This document shows positions 8,285 to 15,663 of a DNA stretch of 21,804 nucleotides, piece by piece; positions within the stretch are counted from its first letter, which is position 1, and each line of letters opens with the position of its first letter. The notes beneath the pieces are model-generated. The model saw only the letters and a list, made by a program, of their open reading frames with translations. It was not told the origin of the DNA and ran no database searches. Both the position numbers and the translations under genes were made by a program. The stretch lies in assembly GCA_902494585.1 (NCBI GenBank), contig CABUUD010000022.1, positions 1 to 21,804 on the forward strand, written 5' to 3'. The DNA comes from an uncultured Collinsella sp. Its GTDB lineage: Bacteria; Actinomycetota; Coriobacteriia; Coriobacteriales; Coriobacteriaceae.

Positions 8285-8991
8285 ACGCAGATGCAATCTT
8301 TAATTTTGGCGAGTTTCTTCTCACCGATCCCCGATACGCGCATAAGGTCATCGACCGAGGCAAAGGCCCCGTTTTGCGTCCGTTCGTCGATAATTGACTG
8401 GGCCATAGAAGGCCCGATGCCCGAAAGCGTCTGCAGCTCCGCCGCACTTGCCGTATTGATATTCACAAGTCCCGACGAAGACCCTGTACCAGGGGTCGTG
8501 GAAGCGCCGCTTTCGGCGCCGCCGACGGCCGCAGCCGTTTGTTGCTCCCCTACCGTCGGCACATAGATCTTTTGACCATCGGTGATCTTGGACGCACGGT
8601 TAAGACCTGTCACATCCGCCTCGGCCGTAAGCCCTCCGGCGGAATCGATCGCCTGGGACACCCGTGCTCCATCTTTAAGCCGGTACACGCCAGGCCTCAC
8701 AACGGCGCCATCAACATCGACGTACACCTCGGCAGCAGAGGAGCTCTTGGCAGACGACTCATCGGCATCGTCAGGTGAGGTATCCCCGGCCCCGTGCACA
8801 CCCGAGGCGCTCGACTCATCACTACGCTCAAACGATACGCTGCTGGAGTGGCCGCCAAAACTTGCCATCGCCAAGCCGCTCGCGGCGGCAATGACAACCA
8901 GAATCGCCATGACCACCGCCTTATGGCCGAGCAGCTTTTCTGCCCAGCGGTCCATCCGTTTAACCCGTTCGTGTTGCTCGCGCTGCGCCAT
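8281..8991 (-). CDS. comEA: ComEA-type DNA receptor (SLBB plus helix-hairpin-helix)
   Basis: This 236-residue protein has a short basic cytoplasmic N-terminus, one transmembrane helix (about residues 25-43), a serine- and acid-rich spacer, an SLBB domain (VYVDVDGAVVRPGVYRL to KIYVPTVGE), a second Gly/Ser linker, and a C-terminal pair of helix-hairpin-helix motifs (VNINTASAAELQTLSGIG, then VSGIGEKKLAKI). This is the domain order of Gram-positive ComEA, which binds double-stranded DNA outside the membrane and hands it to ComEC. The ATG at 8991 has a strong GGGAGGTG ribosome binding site; upstream codons in the frame are not conserved-looking. comEC follows with a four-base overlap. No pilus or comF genes are in view, so competence cannot be concluded. 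Confidence 0.93.
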   Translation of the reverse strand: MAQREQHERVKRMDRWAEKLLGHKAVVMAILVVIAAASGLAMASFGGHSSSVSFERSDESSASGVHGAGDTSPDDADESSAKSSSAAEVYVDVDGAVVRPGVYRLKDGARVSQAIDSAGGLTAEADVTGLNRASKITDGQKIYVPTVGEQQTAAAVGGAESGASTTPGTGSSSGLVNINTASAAELQTLSGIGPSMAQSIIDERTQNGAFASVDDLMRVSGIGEKKLAKIKDCICV

Positions 8992-9161
8992 AGCAAACAC
9001 CTCCCAACACCATCGTGTCAGGAAACGAGCGCCGCAGCCTCCGCACGCCCACACCAGTTGTCGCGGTCAAACCAAAAGCTGACCAAAACCTTGCGAGAAA
9101 ATGTCCATTTATTCAGGCACACGTCAACAAATGAACCGTATATTGCCAAATGCCCAGATAG
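8992..9161 (-). other. comEA upstream region, promoter uncertain
   Basis: These 170 bases between the thiI terminator and comEA contain no gene. The minus strand has TTCATT, 17 bases, then ATAAAT preceded by TGA (around 9100-9130), a weak promoter candidate, and a small GGTCA/TGACC hairpin near 9065-9085. Nothing stronger is seen. Confidence 0.3.
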
Positions 9162-9195
9162 AAAAAGACCGACGATACAAAAACACCGCCGGTCT
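9162..9195 (-). terminator. Intrinsic terminator after thiI
   Basis: On the minus strand AGACCGGCGG (9186-9195) pairs with TCGTCGGTCT (9066-9075 region, exactly 9166-9175) with two G-U pairs, a ten-base loop and a trailing U-tract (plus-strand As at 9162-9166). It ends the mihF-gmk-rpoZ-thiI transcript eleven bases after the thiI stop codon. Confidence 0.85.
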
Positions 9196-9205
9196 ATACA
9201 CAACA

Positions 9206-10450
9206 TTATTCGTGATCTTGGTAAATCTCACGTGGAGCGAGCTCGGAATGCTTGCGTTTTAAGGTCTTAGGGGCCTTATACGTGTTGCTCTCGAAGTCGA
9301 TATACTCGGTCTGTTTGAGCAAACGCTCAATCATCTCCTCGTGATCGAACAGCTCCCATGCCTCATGCACGGCATCGAGCTTGGCATGCGTCTCGGGACG
9401 ACGCGGCATAAACAGCGTGCAGCAATCAGGAGCCGCCTCGGTCGAGATATCAAACGTGCCGATCTCCTGGGCACGCGCGATGATCTCCTGCTTATCAGAA
9501 CCAATGAGCGGACGGAACACGGGGATCTTGACGGCCTCGTTGACGGCCATGATGTTCTCAAGCGTCTGGGAAGCAACCTGACCGAGTGATTCACCGGTCA
9601 CGATAGCCTTGGCGCCCTCGATATGCGCAATGCGCTCGGCAACCGAATACATAATGCGACGGTACATGATCACGCGCAGGTTGCTGGGGCAGGTCACCGA
9701 GATCTCGCGCTGGCAGTCGCCAAACGGGACAACGTACAGGCGACCGATCTGAACGCCCGGCTCAAGCGCACGGATGATGTCCTGCACCAAATACTCGCTC
9801 GTATCGGGCGTCTGCGGTCGACCGGAGAAATGTACCGGCACGCACACCGCGCCGCGACGCGCGAGCATCCAGGTCGCAACCGGAGAATCGATACCCGAAG
9901 AAAGCAGCGTCACGACCTTACCGGCAGACCCCACCGGAAGGCCACCCACGCCGCGCTCAGAGCGCGCATACACATAGACGCTACCCTGGACCACCAGCAC
10001 GTGCACCATCGCGTCGGGATCGTGCATCTGGACCTTTTTATCGGGAAACGCCTCGCACAGTACCTCGCCAACCTGTCGATTGATATCAATCGAGGTGAGC
10101 TCATAGTCGGTGTTAGAGCGCTTGGCATGCACCTTAAACGACTCGAAGGGACCGAACTCGCGCAGCGCCTTCACGGCGGCAGCGCAGTACTCCTGCGGGT
10201 CGCGGTTCGTGTGATATGCCAGGGACACGCGGGCAACGCCGGGGACGGTGCGGATAACGCGCGCCGCGTCGTCGGCCTGATGCTCGTTAAAGGTCACGAG
10301 GATATAACCGGAAATTCGAGACACGGCATTCACGGAAAAGGCGGCCAAGGCCGCCTTGATGTTATCCATGAGGATATGCTCAAAATGTGCGCGGTTCTTG
10401 CCCTTCAGTCCAACCTCGTGATAGTGGACCAGGCAGACGCGGGCTGCCAT
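9206..10450 (-). CDS. thiI: tRNA 4-thiouridine synthase ThiI (no rhodanese domain)
   Basis: This 414-residue enzyme adenylates U8 of tRNA for sulphur transfer, giving 4-thiouridine; it can also serve thiazole synthesis. The order is an N-terminal ferredoxin-like part, a THUMP domain (about residues 60-170), and a PP-loop ATP pyrophosphatase domain with SSGIDS at residues 184-189. A vicinal CysCys pair is at 343-344 in APDCCTLFMPRRP. The C-terminal rhodanese domain of enterobacterial ThiI is absent, as in many Gram-positive bacteria, so a separate cysteine desulphurase probably supplies sulphur. The ATG at 10450 immediately follows the rpoZ TAA with no gap, so translation is likely coupled. 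Its position after rpoZ, where coaBC or metK often lies, is worth noting. Confidence 0.94.
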   Translation of the reverse strand: MAARVCLVHYHEVGLKGKNRAHFEHILMDNIKAALAAFSVNAVSRISGYILVTFNEHQADDAARVIRTVPGVARVSLAYHTNRDPQEYCAAAVKALREFGPFESFKVHAKRSNTDYELTSIDINRQVGEVLCEAFPDKKVQMHDPDAMVHVLVVQGSVYVYARSERGVGGLPVGSAGKVVTLLSSGIDSPVATWMLARRGAVCVPVHFSGRPQTPDTSEYLVQDIIRALEPGVQIGRLYVVPFGDCQREISVTCPSNLRVIMYRRIMYSVAERIAHIEGAKAIVTGESLGQVASQTLENIMAVNEAVKIPVFRPLIGSDKQEIIARAQEIGTFDISTEAAPDCCTLFMPRRPETHAKLDAVHEAWELFDHEEMIERLLKQTEYIDFESNTYKAPKTLKRKHSELAPREIYQDHE

Positions 10451-10732
10451 TTAGGCTTCAGCAACCTTGTGGCCGAGCGCCTTCTCGTAACGGGCCTCGT
10501 CGTAGGAGATGTCGCCGTCGACAATCTCGTCCATAGCCATCGAGATGGTATCGGCGCCGGAGAGCGCAATGGTGATGTCGTCGACATCCTGGACGGCGAG
10601 CACGCGGTTGTGATGGCCACGCAGCATGCTGTTAATATCGCAGGCGCGCTTGGAGGCAAGCGAGGCGAGCAGGAAGCGGTTGTGATCGGTCTTCTCCAGA
10701 AGATCGTCAATGGAAGGCTTTACAACGGACAC
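10451..10732 (-). CDS. rpoZ: RNA polymerase omega subunit
   Basis: This 93-residue protein carries the omega signature KPSIDDLLEKTDHNRFLLAS followed by LASKRACDINSM, which folds around the C-terminus of beta-prime and helps assemble RNA polymerase. The start is GTG at 10732; AAGGA lies about eleven bases upstream and GAGG closer still, and no ATG fits the family. It begins five bases after the gmk stop and ends flush with the thiI ATG. The mihF-gmk-rpoZ order is a conserved actinobacterial arrangement and supports the call. Confidence 0.93.
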   Translation of the reverse strand: MSVVKPSIDDLLEKTDHNRFLLASLASKRACDINSMLRGHHNRVLAVQDVDDITIALSGADTISMAMDEIVDGDISYDEARYEKALGHKVAEA

Positions 10733-10737
10733 GGACC

Positions 10738-11307
10738 TCAGATCCTTTCATGCATATCGAGAACGCGAACGAGCTCATCGGTCGCGCGGTCGAGATCGTC
10801 ATTCACCACGACGTCGTCGTAGCGGTCGGCAAGGGCAAGTTCATGGGCGGCGTTTGCCATACGCAACTCGATCGTCTCGGGCGTCTCGGTACCGCGACCG
10901 ACCAGGCGATCGCGAAGCACCTCGAGCGAAGGCGGCTTGATAAAAATCAACACGGCCTCGGGGAAACGTTCCTTGACCTGCAAGGCACCCTGGACATCGA
11001 TCTCCAAGATTAGAGACGAACCAGAGGCAAGCTTGGATGTGACCTCGCTCACCAAGGTGCCGTAGCAGTTACCGTGGACCTCGGCCCACTCAACAAACTC
11101 ACCGTTTGCCACGCGGCGGTCGAACTCCTCGCGCGTCAGAAAAAAGTAATTGACGCCGTCGACCTCGCCTTTGCGTGGGGCTCGCGTGGTAGCCGAAACC
11201 GTCAGGCCCAGGTTAGAGCGACGCTCGCGCACACGAGTGACGAGCGTGCCCTTGCCTGCACCTGACGGTCCAGAAATCACAAAGAGCTTTGAATCCTGAG
11301 CGCTCAC
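10738..11307 (-). CDS. gmk: Guanylate kinase
   Basis: This 189-residue enzyme phosphorylates GMP to GDP with ATP. The P-loop GPSGAGKGT is at residues 13-21, followed by the GMP-binding region (TTRAPRKGEVDGVNYFFLT) and the lid region with GRGTETPETIELRM. Length is normal. The start is GTG at 11307, directly after the mihF TAA (TAAGTG) and without a clear ribosome binding site of its own, so it probably depends on translation of mihF. It supplies GDP and so links to nucleotide synthesis, like the neighbouring pyr genes, though it is probably in a different transcription unit. Confidence 0.96.
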   Translation of the reverse strand: MSAQDSKLFVISGPSGAGKGTLVTRVRERRSNLGLTVSATTRAPRKGEVDGVNYFFLTREEFDRRVANGEFVEWAEVHGNCYGTLVSEVTSKLASGSSLILEIDVQGALQVKERFPEAVLIFIKPPSLEVLRDRLVGRGTETPETIELRMANAAHELALADRYDDVVVNDDLDRATDELVRVLDMHERI

Positions 11308-11616
11308 TTATTTGGTCAGCTGCTCGAGGAGCTGCTCGCGCTGACGGACACCGAGGCCCTGGACGCGACGGGTAGCGGAGATGCCGAGCTCCTCCATGAT
11401 CTTGGCGGCCTTGGCCTTGCCATAACCGGGGAGAGACTCGATGAGGGTGGAAACCTTCATGCGGGAAGCGATGGGGTCATCGGAGTTGAGCACGGACTCG
11501 AGGGACTTCTCGCCCTTCTTGATCTGCTCGCGAAGCTCAGCGCGGGCGTGACGTGCGGCGGCAGCCTTCTCAAGAGCCTGCTTGCGCTGCTCGTCGGTAA
11601 GCTGAGGGAGTGCCAT
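11308..11616 (-). CDS. mihF: Actinobacterial integration host factor (mIHF type)
   Basis: This 102-residue basic protein matches mycobacterial-type integration host factor, a nucleoid protein unrelated to the IHF heterodimer of proteobacteria. An N-terminal charged helix (about residues 5-45) leads into the helix-two-turn-helix DNA-binding core, LPGYGKAKAAKIMEELGI at residues 62-79, then TRRVQGLGVRQREQLLEQL. The ATG at 11616 follows GGAGG by six bases; an upstream in-frame TTG was ignored. It heads the mihF-gmk-rpoZ-thiI cluster. The candidate promoter overlaps an imperfect inverted repeat, which could allow autoregulation, but that is inference. Confidence 0.93.
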   Translation of the reverse strand: MALPQLTDEQRKQALEKAAAARHARAELREQIKKGEKSLESVLNSDDPIASRMKVSTLIESLPGYGKAKAAKIMEELGISATRRVQGLGVRQREQLLEQLTK

Positions 11617-11653
11617 TCGAACCTCCAAATAGTTGGGTTATATCTGATGCAAT

Positions 11654-11694
11654 AATTGGCATTTTAGCACGTCAAACGCACTAAATGCCCAATC
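11654..11694 (-). promoter_or_regulatory. mihF promoter overlapped by an inverted repeat
   Basis: The minus strand has TGCTAAAAT (11669-11661), an extended -10 element. An imperfect inverted repeat, TTGGCATTTTAG (11656-11667) and CTAAATGCCCAA (11681-11692), spans the -10 and upstream region, so a protein bound there would affect initiation. Predicted start is near 11654, about 38 bases before the ATG. Confidence 0.5.
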
Positions 11695-11718
11695 GACGGC
11701 ACCATAGGTTAGACGATA

Positions 11719-11811
11719 CCTGCGAAAAGTGCAATATACGGAGGTCAAAGTTAAGCCCCTGACCTGCGATTCCACACAAAGGATGGGAAAGTTTTCGCAG
11801 GCACAGGGGCT
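11719..11811 (-). promoter_or_regulatory. Large hairpin with alternative pairing, between pyrF and mihF
   Basis: AGCCCCTG plus CCTGCGA (11754-11761, 11763-11769) pair with TCGCAGG plus CAGGGGCT (11795-11801, 11804-11811): 15 pairs interrupted by a small internal loop, with a 25-base apical loop. A second partner, CCTGCGAAAA at 11719-11728, can instead pair ten bases with 11792-11801. The two folds exclude each other. There is no good U-tract, so it is not a classical pyr terminator. It could be a processing site, an attenuator-like leader or a dispersed repeat. No gene lies in 11617-11856. Confidence 0.5.
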
Positions 11812-11856
11812 AATTTGTGCTAATGAGACCCAAAAGTGGTGACTTGAGGGAATCTT

Positions 11857-12573
11857 TTAGGCGACGTTTTCGACCAGCTCGGCAACGATGGCGTCAAATG
11901 CGGCAACAGGGTCGTCGGCACCGGTAATGGGTCGACCCACCACGATGTGGCTCGCGCCGCGCTCGATAGCCTGAGAAGGCGTCGCCACGCGGGATTGATC
12001 ACCCAGGGCGGCACCCACCGGACGCACGCCCGGAGTCACGATCAACGCGTCGGGGCCGAGCAGCTCGCGCATGTCATGGGCCTCCATCGGCGAGCACACG
12101 ATGCCGTCGATGCCGTTGGCCTGGGCAAGCTTTGCCAGGCGGGCGGCCTCCTCGGCCACGGGCGACTCGACACCGATCTCAGCCAGCGCATCCTGGTTCA
12201 TGCTCGTGAGCACGGTGATGGCAACGAGCTTGGCGCGGTCCTCGCGCGCCTCCTCGGCACCCTCGCGGCAGGCAGCGAGCATAGCGCCCGAGCCCAGACC
12301 GTGGACCGAAAGCAGGTCGGCACCGGCAAGCGAGGCGGAACGGGCGGCACCGCGCACCTGATGCGGAATGTCATGGAATTTGAGGTCGAGGAAGACCTTA
12401 AAACCCAGGTCCTTGAACGTCTTGACGATCTCGGGGCCCTCAGCGTAATAGAGCGTCATGCCCACCTTGAGCCAAGCGGCATGACCAGAAAGCTCGTGGG
12501 CGAGCTCGAGCGCACGCTCACGGTCGCAGTCGAGGGCGACGATAACGCGGTCGCGGGCATCGGTCTCTAGCAT
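11857..12573 (-). CDS. pyrF: Orotidine 5'-phosphate decarboxylase
   Basis: This 238-residue TIM-barrel enzyme converts OMP to UMP, the last step of de novo UMP synthesis. The catalytic array is present: Asp15 in VALDCD, Lys36 in LKVG, and DLKFHDIP at residues 63-70 with Asp63, Lys65 and Asp68. The C-terminal phosphate-binding part reads VTPGVRP and later IVVGRPIT. This is the short, class I form. The ATG at 12573 overlaps the end of pyrD by seven bases, and the family N-terminus begins there. It is the last pyr gene in the operon; a 240-base gap with strong secondary structure separates it from mihF. Confidence 0.97.
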   Translation of the reverse strand: MLETDARDRVIVALDCDRERALELAHELSGHAAWLKVGMTLYYAEGPEIVKTFKDLGFKVFLDLKFHDIPHQVRGAARSASLAGADLLSVHGLGSGAMLAACREGAEEAREDRAKLVAITVLTSMNQDALAEIGVESPVAEEAARLAKLAQANGIDGIVCSPMEAHDMRELLGPDALIVTPGVRPVGAALGDQSRVATPSQAIERGASHIVVGRPITGADDPVAAFDAIVAELVENVA

Positions 12574-13490
12574 TCGAAAGCACCTACCAGCTCGTTGATG
12601 TCCTTCACGCCCTGGGACTCCGCCCAAGCCTCGAGCTCGTGCGCGATCTTAATCGAGGCGCACGGATCAACAAAATTGGCCATGCCGACCGACACGCAGG
12701 TGGCGCCGGCCAGGATAAACTCGGCCGCATCCTCGCCGGTCATGACGCCGCCGACACCGTTGATGGGGATATCAACGGCCTGGGCAACCTCCCAGACCAT
12801 CCGCACGGCAATGTGGTGGCACAGCGGGCCCGAAAGGCCGCCCTTGGGCTTGGCCACACGGGACTTGCGGGTATGAACGTCGATAGCCATGCCCTGGATG
12901 GAGTTAATGACCGAAAGGCCGTCGGCTCCCGCGGCCTCGAGAGCCTTGGCAATCTCGGCGACGTTAACCGGAGCCATCTTTACGAACAGCGGCTTATCAG
13001 TCACCTTACGGCAGGCAGCCATAACGGCAGAGGCGCCCTCGGGCGAGGAGCCCATGGCGGCACCGCCGGCGGCGATATTGGGGCAGCTGACGTTGATCTC
13101 GTAGCCGGCAGCCCAGGGGCACAGCTCGACATACATCTCGAGCGCGCGCACAAACTCATCAACGGAGTGACCGGCGACCTGACAGATGACCTGGCAACCG
13201 TCCTTGGAGAGCTGCTCGAGCCACGGACCAGACTCACGGGCAAAGGCGGCCACGCCGGGATTCTGAAGGCCCACGGAGTTGATCATGCCGCCCGGGATCT
13301 CGGCCATGCGAGGCGCGGGGTTGCCGGGCCAGGGCTCGGCGGCGCAGCCCTTGGTGGTGATGGCACCCAGCTGGGAGACATCAAAGAAGTTCTGGAACTG
13401 CCAACCGTAGCCAAAGGTACCGGCTGCGGTGTTGATGGGGTTCTGCATCTTGACGCCGCCGAAATCGACGGCCATGTTCACGGTACCCAC
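12567..13490 (-). CDS. pyrD: Dihydroorotate dehydrogenase, class 1B catalytic subunit
   Basis: This flavoenzyme oxidises dihydroorotate to orotate and partners PyrK, which passes electrons to NAD. The barrel begins with the segment NPINTAAGTFGYG, and the catalytic base is Cys136 in INVSCPN, the cysteine form expected of class 1 enzymes (Cys131 if counted from the internal ATG). The FMN-binding end reads GGVMTGEDAAEFILAGA. Start choice is uncertain: GTG at 13490 overlaps the pyrK stop by one base and has GGTGG seven bases upstream, while ATG at 13475 would give the shorter 302-residue form with no visible ribosome binding site. I chose the GTG. The pyrK neighbour makes the 1B class secure. Confidence 0.93.
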   Translation of the reverse strand: MGTVNMAVDFGGVKMQNPINTAAGTFGYGWQFQNFFDVSQLGAITTKGCAAEPWPGNPAPRMAEIPGGMINSVGLQNPGVAAFARESGPWLEQLSKDGCQVICQVAGHSVDEFVRALEMYVELCPWAAGYEINVSCPNIAAGGAAMGSSPEGASAVMAACRKVTDKPLFVKMAPVNVAEIAKALEAAGADGLSVINSIQGMAIDVHTRKSRVAKPKGGLSGPLCHHIAVRMVWEVAQAVDIPINGVGGVMTGEDAAEFILAGATCVSVGMANFVDPCASIKIAHELEAWAESQGVKDINELVGAFEC

Positions 13491-14281
13491 TAGAAGACCA
13501 CCACCTTGGAAGCATCGAACACGGGGCCGCACATGCAAGCGCCCTTCATACCGTCGACCGTCTCGACATTGCAGGTGTTGCAAGCGCCAAAGCCACAGCT
13601 CATCATGCGCTCGAGCGAAACCTCGCAGTACGCACCGGCCTCGGCGGCAGCGGCGGCAACTTTCTTCATCATGACGGCGGGGCCGCAGCTGGCCACGTAG
13701 TCGTAGCCGCCCTCGCCGAGCAGCTCGGCGGCAGGATCGGTGCAGAAGCCATGAGTGCCCAACGAGCCGTCGTCGGTGCACACGTTGACCGTAGCTCCCA
13801 GCGCGCGGAACTCATCGACGCCCACGGCCTTGGACGCGGTGCCAAAGCCCAGACACACGTCGACGGCCACACCCTGCTTGGCAAGCATGTCGGCAAGGCA
13901 CAGCACGGGCGGAACACCGATGCCGCCCGCCACGAGCAGCGCCTTCCTGGTGCCCTCGGGCACAAGCCAGCCGCGGCCACCGGGGCCCAGCAGATTAGAG
14001 GTGGAACCGGGGGCCATCTGCGACAGACGACGGGTGTCGTCGCCCACGACGGCGTACCACAGCTCGACGGTGCCGGCCTCGGCGTCGGCGCGGTAGTAGC
14101 TCAGGGGCACGCGAAGCAGCGAGGACGCATCGCCGGGCACGGCAATGTTCACAAACTGACCGGGCTTGAGCGCACTTGCAAGCTTGGGGGCCGAGATGAC
14201 GAGCGAGAAGATGCCGTCGGCGATCTCCTGGTTCGAGACGACCTCGAAGTCGTGCATGCGTGCAGTGGAAGGTGTGGGCAT
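13490..14281 (-). CDS. pyrK: Dihydroorotate dehydrogenase electron transfer subunit
   Basis: This 263-residue protein is the FAD and [2Fe-2S] partner of PyrD 1B. It has an N-terminal ferredoxin-reductase-like FAD domain with VPLSYYRAD (about residues 55-65), an NAD-binding domain starting around LLVAGGIGVPP, and a C-terminal cluster motif at Cys229, Cys234, Cys237 and Cys249 (C-x4-C-x2-C-x11-C), the exact PyrK spacing. It allows orotate formation with NAD as acceptor, which suits an anaerobe. The ATG at 14281 has TTGGAG five bases upstream. It is separated from pyrC by 92 bases containing a strong hairpin, whereas pyrK, pyrD and pyrF overlap one another. Confidence 0.96.
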   Translation of the reverse strand: MPTPSTARMHDFEVVSNQEIADGIFSLVISAPKLASALKPGQFVNIAVPGDASSLLRVPLSYYRADAEAGTVELWYAVVGDDTRRLSQMAPGSTSNLLGPGGRGWLVPEGTRKALLVAGGIGVPPVLCLADMLAKQGVAVDVCLGFGTASKAVGVDEFRALGATVNVCTDDGSLGTHGFCTDPAAELLGEGGYDYVASCGPAVMMKKVAAAAAEAGAYCEVSLERMMSCGFGACNTCNVETVDGMKGACMCGPVFDASKVVVF

Positions 14282-14328
14282 AGACGCTCCAATCCCCCAT
14301 GCGGTTGCATGGTCCAAACGAACAGAAA

Positions 14329-14353
14329 GCGCGGCACCGCAAGGGCGCCGCGC
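14329..14353 (-). terminator. Intra-operon hairpin between pyrC and pyrK
   Basis: On the minus strand GCGCGGCGCC (14344-14353) pairs with GGTGCCGCGC (14329-14338) over ten pairs with one G-U, five-base loop, followed by UUUCUGUU. The broken U-tract suggests a weak or partial terminator, or a stabilising processing hairpin, that could lower pyrKDF relative to pyrRBC. Confidence 0.55.
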
Positions 14354-14373
14354 ACAAAAGCGATAAGGCTATG

Positions 14374-15663
14374 CTAGCAGATGCAGCCGTCGGCGAGCGT
14401 CTGCTTACCGCCGACAAACACATCGGTGGCACGACCGGTAAGCGTTCGGCCGGCGAAACCGGAGTTCTCGGCGCGCGACTCGTAACCGTCCTCGCCAACC
14501 GTCCAGGTGGCGGACGCGTCGAACACGGTCAGGTCGGCAACGGAGCCCGCCTTGACCTGAACCTGGTCGAGGCCCAGGATCTCACGCGGTTTGATGGCCA
14601 TGAGCTCGACCATGCGGCCCATGCTCATCTTGCCCGTGTTGACCAGCTCGGTGAGCACGAGCGACAGCGAGGTCTCGAGGCCGATCATGCCAAAGGGCGC
14701 AAGCTCGAACTCGCGGGCCTTCTCCCACGGGGTGTGGGGAGCATGATCGGTAACGATCACGTCGACGGTACCGTCGATGACGCCCTGACGGATGGCCTCG
14801 GCATCCTCCTCGGTGCGCAGCGGCGGATTGACCTTGAGCGAGGTGTTGTAGGTCTCGTCCAGGTCGTTCTCGGTCAGGAACATATGGTGCGGGGTGGCCT
14901 CGCAGGTAACCTGAACGCCGGCGGCCTTGCCAGCACGCACGATCTCCAGGCCATGGGCGGTGGAGATGTGCTGGATGTGCAGCTTGGCACCGGTCAGCTT
15001 GGCGATCTCGATGTCGCGGGCGATCTGGAGCTCCTCGCCGGCAGCCGGCCAGCCCTCGAGAGCCAGACGGGTCGAGACCTTGCCCTCGTTGATCTGGCCG
15101 TGGCCGACCAGGTCCTCGTCCTGGCAGTGGCTCATAAAGACCTTGCCGAACATCTTGCCGTAGTCCATGCAGCGACGGAGCATGCCAGCGCCCTGCACGC
15201 CGCGACCGTCGTCGGTGAAGGCGACGGCGCCGTGGGCGACCATATCGCCCATCTCGGACATGGCCTCGCCCTTAAGACCGCGGGTCATGGCGCCCGACGG
15301 ATAGACGCGGCAGTGACCGACCTCGGCAGCGCGGGACTTGACGAACTCCACGACGGTGCCGTTATCGGTGACGGGATCGGTGTTGGGCATGGCGCACACG
15401 CCGGTAAAGCCGCCCTTGGCAGCTGCGCGGGTGCCGCTCTCGATGTCCTCTTTGACCTCGTAGCCGGGCTCGCGAAGGTGAACGTGCATATCCACCAGGC
15501 CGGGGACGAGGTACTTGCCGGAAAGGTCGCGGACCTCGGCTCCCTCGACGGCGAGATTCTCGCCGACCTCGGCGATCTTGTCGCCGTCAATCAGGACGTC
15601 AACGACACCGTCAAGCTCGACGGACGGGTCGACGACGTGGGCATTCTTAAGAAGCAAGGCCAT
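14374..15663 (-). CDS. pyrC: Dihydroorotase (class I)
   Basis: This 429-residue zinc amidohydrolase closes carbamoyl aspartate to dihydroorotate. The metal motif DMHVHLREPG (His60, His62) is followed by GTRAAAKGGFT; later HIQHIST and VTDHAPH supply the remaining histidines and the catalytic aspartate. Length and motifs fit the class I type found in Gram-positive bacteria. The ATG at 15663 has GGAGGTG seven bases upstream and lies within the end of pyrB, overlapping it by 17 bases. The frame is open well upstream, but that region codes pyrB. Substrate comes from PyrB and product goes to PyrDK, all in this operon. Confidence 0.96.
   Translation of the reverse strand: MALLLKNAHVVDPSVELDGVVDVLIDGDKIAEVGENLAVEGAEVRDLSGKYLVPGLVDMHVHLREPGYEVKEDIESGTRAAAKGGFTGVCAMPNTDPVTDNGTVVEFVKSRAAEVGHCRVYPSGAMTRGLKGEAMSEMGDMVAHGAVAFTDDGRGVQGAGMLRRCMDYGKMFGKVFMSHCQDEDLVGHGQINEGKVSTRLALEGWPAAGEELQIARDIEIAKLTGAKLHIQHISTAHGLEIVRAGKAAGVQVTCEATPHHMFLTENDLDETYNTSLKVNPPLRTEEDAEAIRQGVIDGTVDVIVTDHAPHTPWEKAREFELAPFGMIGLETSLSLVLTELVNTGKMSMGRMVELMAIKPREILGLDQVQVKAGSVADLTVFDASATWTVGEDGYESRAENSGFAGRTLTGRATDVFVGGKQTLADGCIC

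Noticed and set aside
5981..8991. comEA-comEC as proof of natural transformation
   Set aside because: Both genes are intact, but these proteins are widespread in bacteria never shown to be competent, and no pilus genes are in the window.
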